A stretch of 64,000 nucleotides of DNA from Sorghum bicolor (lineage: Eukaryota > Streptophyta > Magnoliopsida > Poales > Poaceae). The stretch is from NCBI RefSeq assembly GCF_000003195.3, contig NC_012878.2, positions 8,801,945 to 8,865,944 of the forward strand. Direction: 5' to 3'. The notes under the pieces are model-generated. The model made no database searches and was not told where the DNA came from. It was given only the letters and a program-made list of their open reading frames with translations. Shown one piece after another: positions 25,011-37,500 of this stretch (positions are counted from its first letter, which is position 1; the number at the start of each line of letters is the position of its first letter). Made by a program: the position numbers and the translations under genes.

Positions 25011-25356
25011 CTGTGAACACTTTAAAAAAAAACTATTATAAATATATAAAGGGAAACAATAGTTTGACTAAAAAGTGGCCTACTAATATGCATACCGTCT
25101 TTTTAGTAATTTAGCTAGTTGGACGCCCCCCATAACACTTAATTAGATATAAGTTGCTTCCCCACGTTGAAGACTGCACGTATGAACAAACCTAAGATAA
25201 TGTTTAACTCAGTGGCCACTGCATGATCATTAAATACTACGTACTGAATATTGTAAACAACAAGAAAGCCTAATCGATCTCGAGATAAACCTGCACTTCA
25301 GTTATTCTGTCCTCAGATTTTGGCAGCGACATGTGAGGCACACAAATAAATTGCAA

Positions 25357-25790
25357 CTTATCATCATCTTTTTTATTACTCTCACTGTTTCAAACTATAA
25401 GTCGTTTTCATTCTTCTTGATATATGTCACTTTGTTTTAAAACAAATCAACCTCTAGACTTTTCCCAAGTCAAACTACTTAAAGTTAACAAATCAGAATC
25501 AGGTGATTTAAATAAACTAAACAAATACCCCTGCTTACCAAAAGAAGGCTCTCAAGATCCTGAACTTATCATCTTTTTTATTACCCTCACCATTTCAAAT
25601 TATAAGGCATCTTGATTTTTCTTGATAATGTTCACTTTATTCTAGAACTAATCAACCTCTAGACTTTTTCCAAGTCAAACAATTGCAAATTACTAAACCA
25701 GAATCAGGTGATTTACATAAACTAAATAAATACTCCTACTTACCACAAGGGAAGGCTGATTCAAGAAGGCTCTCAGGATCCTGAGAGGAT
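25357..25790. repeat. About 205-bp tandem duplication
   Basis: Two diverged copies. The first starts near 25355 (AACTTATCATC ... TTTCAAACTATAAGTCG) and the second near 25562 (AACTTATCATC ... TTTCAAATTATAAGGC). Each carries CAACCTCTAGACTTTT, then AATCAGGTGATTTA, and ends in AAGGCTCTCA(A/G)GATCC. The TTTCAAA(C/T)TATAAG phrase is common in Stowaway-type MITEs, so the unit may include MITE sequence. Confidence 0.8.
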
Positions 25791-26149
25791 ACACTTTTCT
25801 CAATTATTAAAAGGCAAAGCTCTGGCCATTGCGTTTTTAATAAAAATCCTGAAAAAGCAATAATAAGAGCACTTAAATACATTCCCTGTTATAATTTACA
25901 GACAGGAGTAGCAGATCGATTTTTCCAACACAGAGTTCAAGCAATCAATAGATTTCTTTGCCAACACGTGCTCTTGGCTGATGAAATGGGATATTTTTGT
26001 ATAGTAGGGTCGATCGATTCACCACGAAGAAACTCATGTGCATGCCTTGAGCCCATGAGGCCATCACATTGCATAAGCATAAACTGACGATTGACCTCGG
26101 CGCTGGTTAGCGAAGGAGAGGAGCAAGGGAGAGAGGACGCCTTCACCTC

Positions 26150-26470
26150 GGGCTAGTCGCGCCGGAGTCCTCGCTGGTCGGTCGTGCGTGAGCCACCACG
26201 ACTGGACCGGCCTGCGCCGGCATCCTCCATGCCGGGCGACGGGGGCACGCTCGCCGGCCGGCGCCGTGCCGGGGGCATGGTCCGCGCGCAGTCGCAGGGG
26301 CCTGCCCTAGCCGATACGGCGTCGTGGGCACCCTCGCCCTGCGGCCGTCGGGAGAGACAGCGAGAGAGAGCGTCGGGATGGAGAGAGGAAGGAGAGAGTA
26401 GAAGAAGAGGAAGTGGAGGCGCGAGCGGCGGCGGCATCACGGTGACCTCGGGGAGGAACACGGGGAAGAG
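26150..26470. other. GC-rich, 5'-exon-like fragment
   Basis: High-GC block with open frames on both strands, Pro/Arg/Ala-rich, flanked by poly-T and AT-rich DNA. It looks like a grass promoter-proximal exon, possibly on the minus strand. The product is not recognised and no splice chain is convincing. Confidence 0.25.
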
Positions 26471-26759
26471 ATAAGATGGAGGCGTTTTTTTACCGGTTTT
26501 TTTTTTTATTGAAAGGATCTCGAAGGAGAACTGGAACTGGAAGTCGTTGTATAGACCGCTGTTTTTTTTTCTGCCTTCGTCGGTCTCAAAGCCGTACAAG
26601 ACACGTGGACAGCGCCGTTCTACTGCCGATGTTAGCTGTCTTAATAAGAGTAAAATAAAAATGATGGAAGCTTGATGCATCTCCCCACATTGATTCAAAG
26701 TACCTTTCTGACCTACATATGGGCTTGGCATTATTCAAGCATTCTCATCATTCGGTCCC

Positions 26760-27012
26760 ACATCTCTTCCTCTTTAGCAATCTACTCTAAGACCACTCTT
26801 GAAGCCCTTCTTGGGCTAACGAGGCCCTGAATTAGGTTACAAAAACGAACCGTTAACAAAAAGGGATTTTGTAATATTGTTTGTTTCTGTGGTTTGGGCT
26901 TTGCAAGCCTTGTAATTTGTATAATCCTTCTTTATACCTTTGCACATATTTACATAGAAGAATGAAAAAAAATGGTAGGAGGCTTTCCTGTCGTTTCCTC
27001 AAAAAAAAAATT
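26760..27012 (+). mobile_element. Possible LINE 3' end with A-tail
   Basis: The phrase GCAAGCCTTGTAATTTG, an AATGAAAAAAAATGG motif and a closing TTTCCTC followed by ten A residues resemble 3' ends of plant L1-type elements. No coding domain is present and no target duplication was identified. Confidence 0.35.
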
Positions 27013-27801
27013 GTCTATGGGCTAATAACCCCCAATAGTAGCATTTGGGGGTTGGGGTCAACTTTGATGAGACAACTAAAATATAGTGGGTTTGCCGAGC
27101 AAGAACACCATCTCCTTAGACCACTAGAGTTAGATTTGAAAACTATATTGTCAATTTACTTATTTGAGGATGGGGTAGGACGATGGTGGAGCGGGGCCTA
27201 ACTGTCGGTGCCAGTGACTACTTGCAGGGGCACACGACAAAAGTTCGGTGGACAAAAGTGGTTCATTCTTTTTAGGTGCAGAGATATTGTTGAGGCTTCA
27301 AGAGCTTGTGGTCAACAGGAGATGCATTGTGGTCTGTTGTGACTTCGATGATCTTGTGGCTGTTGTCGATTTTGGTGGATCTATAAATAACATTCTGTAG
27401 CATTATGAATCTGTCAATTATTTGGATAAGCAGCTAAATATTTTTTAACTTTCTATATTTGTCTTGCTTGGGCTAACGTTCCTTTTAGGAAATGGACTTG
27501 GCCCATAGATAGGCCAGAAATACTATCATTGTAAAATAGTCCACATGAAAGCACATGGCCACAAATTATTTTCGGCCCGCTAAGCTGGGCTTCGAAATTA
27601 GTTTGGTCTGCACTAATCTGGGCCTCCAAATGGGTGCGTGCAGCCTAACGTCAAGTGGGAACCTTGGCTCAGAAATAAGCCTACAAGTGCGAGCTACATG
27701 TGCCAACCATAAGTGAGATAAAAATAAAATTCGTCACAACTCTTGCCACCTCAGATTTTATGATGAGATGTTTGCCATATCATATCCACATCACTAGTCT
27801 T
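27013..27801. other. Intergenic, no gene supported
   Basis: About 0.8 kb with only a chance ORF. No repeats beyond short motifs were seen. Confidence 0.5.
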
Positions 27802-28044
27802 AGGGCTTTTTTGTTAAGTGCAGTAAAATTTACCGTCCATCATATCAAATATTTAGACACATGCATGAAGTTCTAAATATAGACTATTGATGAAACAAAA
27901 AACATAACTAAAAACACAACTAGAGAATAATTTGCAAGACGAATTTGTTGAGCCTATTTAATCCATGATTGGACTCTAATTACCAAATAAAATAAAAATG
28001 CTAAAGTATTTGTTAAACTTTAACAACTCCAACCAAACACCTCC
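27802..28044. mobile_element. Diverged Tourist-like MITE
   Basis: Starts GGGCTTTTTTGTTAAGTG and ends AACTCCAACCAAACACC. The interior keeps the family phrases (acacatgcatgaag, ttgagcctatttaatcc, gattggactctaatt). Confidence 0.65.
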
Positions 28045-28270
28045 TTGACTACTTGGTAGAATCTAAGATGAATCTATTCTTTAGCACTGTTTCATCCGTA
28101 CTTTTTATCGAACGAACAATGTTTTTCTCTCATAACAAATCAGCATAAACCAAATGTCAACAAAATTTAACAACTGAATGGAGCAATCATGGAATAAAGC
28201 TTATTATTGCACCTTATGTTTTTAATTGTCTAAAGAGTTCATTAGTTATTTGCATGCAGTTTTACTATAA

Positions 28271-28310
28271 CTAGCCGGTGACCCCGTGCAGTTGCGCTGG
28301 TTAGGCAGAC
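28271..28310 (-). mobile_element. Candidate Helitron 3' end
   Basis: On the minus strand GC-rich sequence (GCGCAACTGCACGGGG) leads to CTAG then T. This is similar to Helitron termini in grasses, but the hairpin is imperfect. The GC-rich block to the right (about 28405-28800, with AAACCCTAGCCG) could be cargo from a gene's 5' region. I recognise no product there. Confidence 0.3.
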
Positions 28311-28911
28311 CCAGTTGGCATTATTGGTTTTGTTCCATGTACAACATAAATTTGTGCCTCGTACATGGGAGGAAAAGATGAATTCTTTAAGATATGAATA
28401 CAGGTTGACGGCGGCGGCGAAACCCTAGCCGTCTGAGGCCTTCGGCAAAGGGCTACGTCCTCCCTGGCGTGAGTGCAACTTGGCGTCTCGCGATATCAGA
28501 GGTGGAGCGAGCTGTGCCGGCAGGCATGGAGCTACGGTGCAAGACGTGCGTTAGGCAGCAGCGGTGGGCGCCCTTGGCCGTGGCTTTTTTCCCCTCGGTG
28601 GCATAGGGCTGACACATTGAATTAGGGTGAGGACGTGATGAAAGATTGGAGGTGTCATAATGGAGAGATTAGACTTGCGCGCAACATCGGATTAGAGGAA
28701 GGCCCGATGATGAGGAGGGGCGATGTTGTGGAGGGTGGAGAGCCAGCGCTGATGTTAGGGTGCGTGAGGTGTTGAGGACACCGTAGCGAAGGTATCGACG
28801 TTAGGAGAGGCGGAGGAAGACTCGAAGATGAAGCGAGGTCAGAGCTATGAAAAAAAGCTTCATTTTTCTTTTTTTCCCAACCTGTTGACCCCATGCGTTG
28901 CTTTGTGGTTA

Positions 28912-29256
28912 GAGCATCTCCAAGGGTTTTGCATTTGAGGTTTGCATTTGAGTAATTTGCCAAAAAGCTCCAAAAGAGGTATCCAACGGTTTTGCATTTG
29001 GAGTTTGCAATTTGGCAAATGAGGGAGCAAACTTGGCAAAAATGCCAAGTTGTGGATGGCTTTGCAAACCCAATCGCGCGAGCAAAGTCACGCGCGAGGA
29101 AAGCGCGCGCGCCTGGAGACCTTCTATTTTTATCATTTGCCAAGTCCAAATGCCAATTCCTTTGGAGATGACCTATTTTTATCCTTTGCATTTTGTTATG
29201 GGAGTTTGCAAATAACAACAAATGCCAAGTCAATTTGCCAAAGCATTTGGAGATGC
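28912..29256. mobile_element. GAGCATCTCC-type MITE, TSD TTA
   Basis: Inverted ends GAGCATCTCCAAGGG and TTTGGAGATGC, with TTA on both sides (28909-28911 and 29257-29259). The interior has repeated TTTGCATTTG/CAAATGCAAA words that fold back. Confidence 0.75.
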
Positions 29257-29365
29257 TTACGTGGGAGGAGGCCTATGGGCAATGCGTCGTAGATGTGTAA
29301 TCCAATGGATACCAATTGGTGATGATGTGGCCGCAGGAGGAAGCAGTAAATAGTGTTGAAGAATA

Positions 29366-29606
29366 GGCCTTGTTTATTTCCGAAAATTTTTGGGAAATCG
29401 ACGCTGTAGCATTTTCGTTTGTATTTGACAAATATTGTCCAATCATAGACTAACTAGGCTCAAAAGATTCGTCTCATCAATTCCGACAAAACTGTGCAAT
29501 TATTTTTTATTTTCGTCTATATTTAATACTCCATGCATACGTCTAAAGATTCGATATGACGGGAAATCTGAAAAAATTTGCAAAATTTTTTAGAACTAAA
29601 CAAGGG
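29366..29606. mobile_element. GGCCTTGTTTAT-type MITE
   Basis: Same family as 18646-18888, with which it is nearly identical through the interior (atttttgggaaat, gcattttcgtttgtatttgac). It ends AACTAAACAAGG. Confidence 0.82.
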
Positions 29607-29716
29607 TAAGAGTAGATGTCGTGATCTCCGAAATATCTTTAAAAAACAGTTGTGAATAAGATTTTGTAGCAGGAATTCCAGACTAGTCGAACAGAGGATC
29701 CGCGTCCGAGCGAATT

Positions 29717-29941
29717 TTGTTTAGTTTTAATTTTTTTTTTAAGATTTCGTGTCACATCAAAACTTTCAACACATATATAAAACATTAAATATAGATAAAA
29801 ATATAAATAATTGCACAATTTATCTGTAATTTGCGAGACAAATATTGAGTCTAGTTAGTCCATAGTTGGATAATAGATAAAAAAACAAACGAAAGTGTTA
29901 CAGTAGTCAAACTCAAATTTTTTCACCAACTAAACAAGGCC
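29717..29941. mobile_element. MITE, reverse orientation copy
   Basis: Family interior in inverse orientation (taaatatagataaaaa, ttgcgagacaaat, gaaagtgttacagtag), ending CCAACTAAACAAGGCC. The left end is degraded. Confidence 0.75.
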
Positions 29942-30176
29942 TTAGATCCGAAATTTTTTTTGAATTTTGACACCGTAGCACTTTTGTTTGTATTTGGTAA
30001 TTATTGTTCAATTATAGACTAAGTAGCCTCAAAAGATTCAGCTCGTAAATTACAGATAAATTGTGCAATTAATTATTTTTTATCTATATTTAATGCTTTA
30101 TGCATGTGCTGTAAAATTTGATATTTACGAGAAATCTTAAAAGGTTTTTAGATTTTTAGGTGAACTAAATAAAGCC
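29942..30176. mobile_element. MITE abutting the previous copy
   Basis: Begins at the shared GGCCTTAGATCCG boundary, carries ttttgacaccgtagcac, and ends GTGAACTAAATAAAGCC. It appears inserted next to, or into, the end of its neighbour. Confidence 0.7.
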
Positions 30177-30281
30177 TTACTAGTCTGGACATATATGTAC
30201 TTAAAAAACAGCATTAATTTCAAACAATTCCTAAAATGTGCCAAAACGGCAAAACCAATTATGAGGACATGAACACATATA

Positions 30282-30508
30282 GGCCTTGTTTAGTTCACCC
30301 TAAAACCAAAAAGTTTTCAAGATTCCCCGTCACATTGAATCTTGCGGTATATGCATAAAATATTAAATATAGACAAAAATAAAAATTAATTACACAGTTT
30401 GCCTGTAAATCGCGAGACGAATTTTTTGATCCTAATTAATCTATGATTGGACAATATTTATCATAAACAAACGAAAACGCTACAGTAGCGAAAACCAAAA
30501 GATTTTCG
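30282..30508. mobile_element. MITE, right end eroded
   Basis: Starts GGCCTTGTTTAGTTCACC with the full interior, then stops at AAACCAAAAGATTTTCGC without the terminal repeat. Confidence 0.75.
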
Positions 30509-30609
30509 CATCACAAGTCCATACTCTAAAATTCATGCAACGTCATTTTTTGTGTGTATGTGTGTGTCATCTCATCTGAAGTCCACCAAACACGGACGCC
30601 AGCCGCTCA

Positions 30610-30954
30610 GGGCCTGTTTAGTTCTCCACCCAAAAATTTTTCATCCATCCCATCGAATCTTTGAATATATGCATAGAACATTAAATGTACATAAAAAAAT
30701 AAACTAATTACACAGTTTGGTTGAAAATCACGAGACGAATCTTTTAAGCCTAGTTACCTCATGATTAGCCTTAAGTGCTACAGTAACCCACATGTGCTAA
30801 TGATAGATTAATTATACTTAATAGATTTGTCTTGCAGTTTCCTGACGAGCTATGTAATTTGTTTTTTATTAATTTCTAAAACCCTCTCCCGACATCCTTC
30901 CGACACATCCGATGTGACATCTAAAAAATTCTCATTTCCAATCTAAACAGGCCC
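30610..30954. mobile_element. 345-bp GGGCCTGTTTAG MITE, TSD TCA
   Basis: Ends GGGCCTGTTTAG and CTAAACAGGCCC are perfect inverted repeats, with TCA flanks at 30607-30609 and 30955-30957. This longer subfamily shares its left half with the short family and has a different right half. Confidence 0.88.
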
Positions 30955-31228
30955 TCAGTGCTGCCTATGACGTACAGGCCCCGCCAGGTTGGTGGACGGC
31001 TGCCCGGGCTCTGCCAGTGGTTTGAATGCAGGAGTTCGGTGGAAATATAAAGGCCAGTGTCGGTAGAGCGTTGAGCGAACGGGCTCTACGTGTCGTCTCG
31101 AGACTGCCGCGTAGAATGAAATAAGGTTCGGCTAGCTTTGAGTTTTTTTTCCAAAGAGTAATTTTTTTTTTAAATTGGGGACCGGGAACTAAACGGAGCT
31201 AAAAAAAAATTTTGAGATAAAAATTTTA

Positions 31229-31550
31229 GGCCCTGTTTAGTTTCCCACCTAAAAATTTTTCATCCATCTCATCGAATCTTTAGACACATGCATGGAACAT
31301 TAAATTTAGATAAAAAATAAACTAATTACACAGTTTAGTTGAGAATCGCGAGACGAATCTTTTAAGCCTAGTTACTCCATGATTAGCCTTAAGTGCTACA
31401 GTAACCTAAATATGCTAATGGCAGATTAATTATGCTTAATAAATTTGTCTTGCAGTTTCTTGACGAACTACGTAATTTGTTTTTTTATTAGTTTCTGAAA
31501 AACCCCTCCCGACATCCTTCCGACATATCCGATGTGACATCCAACCGGCC
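31229..31550. mobile_element. GGCCCTGTTTAG MITE, same long subfamily, TSD TTA
   Basis: Closely similar to 30610-30954 through both halves. The right end (CCAACCGGCC) is altered. TTA flanks it at 31226-31228 and 31551-31553. Confidence 0.83.
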
Positions 31551-31658
31551 TTAGGCTACACAGCTTGCTACTATGCACGTACTTCCATAGAAGCCCACCA
31601 ATGACAACTGCAACTGTATGCAGCCCAAGTTGTATCAGAAAAAAATTTACCAAACTAA

Positions 31659-31890
31659 GGCCTTGTTTAGTTCCCAAAATTTTTCAAGATTCCCCTTCAC
31701 ATCAAATCTTGCAGCACATGCATGAAGCATTAAATATAGACAAAAACAAAAACTAATTCCGCAGTTTACCTGTAAATCGCGAGACGAATCTTTTGATCCT
31801 AGTTAGTCTATGATTGGATAATATTTGCCACAAACAAATGAAAGTGCTACAGTAGCGAAATCCAAAATTTTTCTCAAACTAAACAAGGTC
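31659..31890. mobile_element. GGCCTTGTTTAG MITE, TSD TAA
   Basis: Complete copy: GGCCTTGTTTAGTTCCC to CAAACTAAACAAGGTC. TAA flanks it at 31656-31658 and 31891-31893. Confidence 0.88.
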
Positions 31891-32212
31891 TAAACACCTA
31901 AAATTTTTCGCGTGCGTCCGCTAAGCTAAAGTTCTGACCACAAAAAATTTTACCATTTTAACCAAAAAAATTCAAATCTAAACAGAGTCTAAATTTTTAA
32001 ACACATTAACTAAAAAGAGGTAAAAAAATTTAATTGCACTAATCATCTAAAAACAGCTAAAATTAAGCTAAAATTTAGCGTAAGAACCAAACATGCCATT
32101 AGCGTGAAATTATGAACTCCTCCGTGTGACCGTGTTCATGTACGACTGAATGCTACTATATTCAGTAGTACAGGTCATGCATGTCAAAACAGTGGTAGTA
32201 TAGACCATGTTA

Positions 32213-32415
32213 AGCCTTGTTTAGTTCATCCAAAATCTTTTTTTAATTTCTCGTTATATCGAATCTTGAAACATTAAATATAAATAAAAATTAACTAATT
32301 ATACAGTTTGTTTATAATTTATAAGACGAATTTTTTAAAAATAATTAATTTATGATTGATAATAATTACTAAATATAAACAAAAATGCTACGTTGTTAAA
32401 ATCTAAAAACTTTCA
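32213..32415. mobile_element. AT-degraded MITE copy
   Basis: Starts AGCCTTGTTTAGTTCATCC. The interior is recognisable but heavily shifted to A/T, and the right terminal repeat is missing. Confidence 0.65.
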
Positions 32416-32588
32416 CATCAGTATACCTACCCGATAGGGAGGAGCAGGTAGCACGTAGCAGGTCAATGCAATCATAATTACGATGAGACTGGGAGATAGC
32501 ACGGTTATTATACTCAACGTGCATCTTATATGAGAAGTTAAAAATTTCTAAATTTAGAGACACCAGAAAAATAAGCTAATGGACATAT

Positions 32589-33319
32589 TGTCACACCCAT
32601 ATTTTAAGAACAAAATAGGATGCATAAAAAACTCATATGTGTCCCAGGAATAGTCGCACATATAAGTAGACAAATCTCAAATGTACTATCGCAGTGTTTA
32701 TTACATAGCGGAACATAATAAATCACATAGTCTTACACAAAAATGATAATAATATTAAACAACGCTCTCGACGGAAGCTCCACACAGGGACACTGTTGAC
32801 TGGTTGACTTCAAACCTAGTACTCATAACGGTAGTCCTCATTCCAATCATCATCATTAGCGTAACCTGAGGTGTTGGGAAATTGCAAGAGTGAGCACATG
32901 TCGTACTCAACAAGTATAACCAGGGGTTCATGAGGCTCAAATAGCTGACACTGGTTTGACTGCATTTAACTTTTAATAGTTGATAGCATGTTTAATCATT
33001 GGATAGCAAATGTCAAGGTAGCATAAATAATCCATTAATCACATGATCCAGTGTAAGCATAATTAATTCATAGCATAAACGATAATCAAATGAACATAAC
33101 AACTTAACAAGCTCATCGTCGTCGCAGCAAGAACCCCCAAGGCTGCTCATAACCGTGAGCACGGCTAGTATACCAGTTTTACACTCTGCAGAGGTTGTAC
33201 ATCTTTACCCACGAGTCATGATTTACCCTTTCGCCCGAGGTAGCTAATCTCTTAACCCCCTTCCTAGGGAGGTCGGCAGGGATCACTATGAAGCCTTTCA
33301 AAAGTTTTGTCTAACATGT
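32589..33319 (-). repeat. Left inverted LTR arm, outer part
   Basis: Inverse copy of 51306-52036 at roughly 97-98 percent identity (about 18 differences counted by eye). It is interrupted after CATGT by the Tat element. Two short chance ORFs here mirror ORFs in the right arm. Confidence 0.9.
33315..33319. repeat. Target duplication CATGT (left) of the Tat element
   Basis: CATGT precedes the left LTR and is repeated at 45714-45718 after the right LTR, proving the insertion point within the outer element's left arm. Confidence 0.95.
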
Positions 33320-34031
33320 TGTTGATGCAAAACTGATCTGCAAACACAAAGGGCTAATACCCGATTCAAACGTTAAGGCGTGCCAGCCGATTTGACCTTA
33401 CAATCGACAAAGGTGGTAACTCGACCACTTTGGTCCCGACAACAGCGATACGCCCGGATATCACGGCCAAGAGGTGATCACGCGGAACTTGAGAACACGC
33501 CAAGCTTAGGTCGACGAATTGCTAAGAACTCGTAATAAAAAGAAAATATGACGAAGTCGTCGAAAAAGTAGATACTGGAATATGAGTAAAAACTTGTGTT
33601 TGATTGATTGATCGATTGTTTCATTACATTGCCCTAGGGTCTATTTTTATACCCTGTCTGAAGAGCTACAACCAGACACGACTAGGACTCGAATTCCAAA
33701 CTAAACGGAACCCGTACACAAAACGAATTCTAACAAGTAAGGAAAACATAAAACTACCCCCTTGTAACCGAGTGGGGCACCGCCACATATCAATCGACAA
33801 TCTCCACGCTTTCCTTCAGAGTCATCGGCAGGTCTCCTGTTGTGGCCATCGGCAAACACTAATACTAATCATCGGCACGAATACGTCACCACCTCTGGAC
33901 TTAGTCTCATTCATCTGCTTCCTCATCGGCAACCTCCCTGTAGACTAGTTACCGTTGCTTCATCTGCGGATCTATTCTTTATTAACTCCAGGTACGTATC
34001 AAAAGATACGTGTCCAAAAACGGTGTCAACA
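33320..34031 (-). repeat. 3' LTR of the Tat element
   Basis: 712 bp, TGTTGATGCA to GTGTCAACA on the plus strand. It is aligned to the right copy except for one 16-bp unit and one base, and carries a TATA-like box (33641-33651, minus) and five ATCGGC/GCCGAT words. Confidence 0.95.
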
Positions 34032-34043
34032 CATGCCCCCCAA
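34032..34043 (-). other. Polypurine tract of the Tat element
   Basis: The minus strand reads TTGGGGGGCATG directly before the 3' LTR, in the position of the plus-strand primer. Confidence 0.75.
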
Positions 34044-34431
34044 TTTCGGAGTATAAAACCATTAATGCTTCGAAATTCTCTGCAGTAATGATGCCTTTCC
34101 GCAATTAATTCTCCCAATTTGGTAATCGGCCGTTAAATCCGAACAACCTTGGCCTGATTTTTTTGCACATTCCTCGAATTCCTTAACCTCCCGAACCGAA
34201 TCTCTCCACTTTATACGCCCATCGGCAATATTACCGTTAGAGAGAACTGCCGATGGACCGACCAGGAGATCTTGTACAGTGAAATATCTCCAAAATCATG
34301 ACCGCTTGCTGTCAAATCACCTGCGCAATCCCTTGATTATCGTACAAACAGTTACCATATCCACCTAAATACCCTCAGATTTCACGGATGCGGCAAAGAG
34401 ATAAGTCAGATTTGCCCCTGTACATTTTGTC

Positions 34432-34440
34432 CTATAAATA
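34432..34440 (+). promoter_or_regulatory. TATA box of the antisense PMD gene
   Basis: CTATAAATA lies 151 bp upstream of the plus-strand ATG at 34591, outside the LTR. This gives the opposite-strand gene a promoter of its own. Three ATCGGC/GCCGAT words lie within 310 bp upstream (34124-34255). Confidence 0.65.
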
Positions 34441-34590
34441 CTTCCTTCTCTGGTACTCCTTCTCCATCTTGTCATTCTACAGCCCAAAATCCACTTTCAC
34501 GGCGGAGGCACCACCCGAGGATTCCAAGAACTTCCACGAAGGCCTTCTTCACCAATCCCCCAAGTCTTCGATCCTCTTCCTTGCGAGAAA

Positions 34591-37500
34591 ATGGCCATCA
34601 ACTTCATCGTGCCTGAGGTCAGTTCACTACCCTTTCTCCTGCACTTTTTACTGTACTCCTGTTCATCCGCAATTCGTCTTACTGAATACTCCTTTTTCTT
34701 TTTGTTCTTCTTTTTATCCTAAAAAACTTCTAGGATTTGGCCGATAAGATCGTTATTCCTATCGATCAACCTCACCTCCAGTGTCTTGGCCCGCTAGGAA
34801 ACCCAGATCGCACCGATCTGATAAACGCAGAGACAAACAGAGTTCCCTTTAGAGCCGAAAACTTCTCCCTAGATCTGTGGAAAGATGCCTTCCGTTCCTG
34901 GCCCAGTCCTACCAAGGGATGGAAGGATTGGTTCTTGAGAGTCAGCCACTCAAATGAGGTTCAATGGGGCGAGCGAAAATTAGACCAGTGCAATAGGTTG
35001 TCCCTTGCCGATATGGAGAGGAATGAGTCACTGCTAATTGCTGCCTCGTACTTTTGGTCAGACACGCTCAACGCTTTTGTGTTTGGCCATGGCCCTGCTT
35101 CTCCCACACTTACCGATGTACTCATGCTCACCGGCTTAGATATATCCACTGCCGATAATAGTCATCTATTTGACACCAAACCTAGTGCTAAGGTGGAAAC
35201 TCGCGCTATCGGTGGTTGGTCTGGGTACATTCAGAAGTACCGAAGAACAGGACCCGTTAATGCAAAGGAACAGACCACTTTCCTGAATATGTGGCTGGAT
35301 AAGTTTGTATTCTGTGGCCGATCGGCAGTACCAACTTCTGTTTACTTATCGGCAGTAGAAAGATTAGCCGATGGCGGCCGATTTCCTCTTGGCCGATACC
35401 TGCTCGGCTCTGTTTATCACCTCCTCCACCAAGTAGCCAGGAAACTTCTGCTCGGCCAACCCGTCGGCAACTTAGGGGGTCCTTGGTGGTTTATCAACAT
35501 GTGGGTTAATCTCCACATGCACAAGCGCCTTGAATTCAACCTCTTTGCACAGCGCTTCCCCAGGGACATAGCCGAGGATTATGAATTGGATGAAGAAGAA
35601 TCGGCAACTCGTTCTCCCTTGAACTTTGGCGAAGCTGCCATAGTCTTACCTGGCACTGGTGGTAATGAAGACCAGGTAAGCTGATTCTTTCAGACTCTGT
35701 ATGAAGGTCTGACCAGAGAACAGCGGGCGTGGATGCCTTATGAAGATCCAGATACCAAATTTCCCCTGACTTTCCACCCCTTCAATGATGCTCTCAACAA
35801 CGATCGTGACGTGATGATGGCAATTATCACCCCAAGGGCCATCCCAGTGAACTTCTTTGGTAGTGGGAAAGCTTCCAATCTGACCTATGAGTTTTATAAC
35901 CCATCGGCACTAGCTCGTCAACTAGCTTTCGGCCAACTGCCGATTGCACTTTGCTACGCCGATGTGATAAAGCCGAGGGAGATTATCACCAGCAATCTTG
36001 AATGGATCAGGATAGCTCAACTTCCGCCAAACGCCGATACAGATGTCGATCTATCAGCTTGGATCCCAGCTCTTTTCATTACTTAGGCATACAAACAGTG
36101 GTGGGAAGAGTGGAAAGAGCACCTGTTCTGTAGATCGGCACTCACATATCGTGGCATGATTGATCCCAAATACAAGGTCCCCGATAATACTGTAAGTATT
36201 TTAACCGATGTTTCAATCCCTTCATTCCCATTTTCTATCGGTAACTCACTTTCTTTGTTTTATTCAGGTCGATGATACGCCACCATCAGTCAGCAGAAGT
36301 GGCAAGCCGATCGAACTCCTTCCATCGGGCCCGATCTCTTTGATCGGCAACAACGCTCCAACCTTGGCCACTTTAATGCACCGGGGTGTGCGTCTTAAGA
36401 AAATCACCACCAAGAGGACGAAAACATCCCCGTCGGTAGCTGCCACTGCTTTGGCACAAGCCTTCAAGGTAAATTCTCGAATTCTTCAACTTATACCGAT
36501 TCTATTCTTATACTTACACAATTTTTCAGGACACATCGGCTAGCATGGGAACTTCATCTGTAACTTTATTATTTTAATTAGAACTTCATCAATACCCTGT
36601 TACACTTGTACTCACAAAACTTTCATTGTTGTATCAGCACACTGGCAAATCGGCAAAGACCAGAAGTACGACTGCTGATGCCCCCCAGTCCAGCCAACCA
36701 AAGAGAAAAGGTTCCAAGAGTACCAGATCACAAGCGAAACGGCAGAGAACAGCAACGCCTCCTCCTCCTCCAAGGTCACCGATTCTGGTGGAATCATCTC
36801 CCTCTTCTCCAGAAGCTCAGACACAACAAGTACCGTCTCCTCCTCAGCCGCAAGAAGAACCCCAAACAGAAGAACTCCAGCCAGAAGAAACTCAGCCAGA
36901 AGAAATATCGGCTGATGTACACGGGCAGACCGCCGATCCAGCAAGTTTGATCATAGCATCGGTAGTCTCCTCAATTCAGACAAGTACTGCACCCCCTCAA
37001 GGTAACATACTCTCTACTTATTGTTGATGAACCTACTTTTCTACTTTATAATTACCTCTGTTAATTTTCAGCTGACATTGTCCCATCGGCAACTCCAGCC
37101 GATCAACCCATAGTACCATCAGCCTCAACTAGCCAGAGGCGAGAAATTGCTCTAAAGCAAGTAAGTCATTTGATTATCATTCTGTATTTTACTAATATTT
37201 TGTCATCAAATAACCCATCTCCTGTCCTCTTTCAGGAACAAGATTCTCCTGATAGTTTGTTCTCCTTCGCTATTGAAATTTCTGATGACGAAGGTGAAGA
37301 AGCAAGTTCTTCCCAAGCGATTGGGATTTCATCGGCAGAGATCAGAGCAAAGCTGGAGGATCTGTCAGCTCTGCTTCATCAAGATACAGCGCAATTGGTC
37401 GACGACTCTGATCCAGCCAAGGCTCTGTTTAAGGCTCTCAGAGGTCAAATCTCTGCTGATGCCGAGGAGATTCTTTTCTAGGCTGCACACTTAGAGAGTC

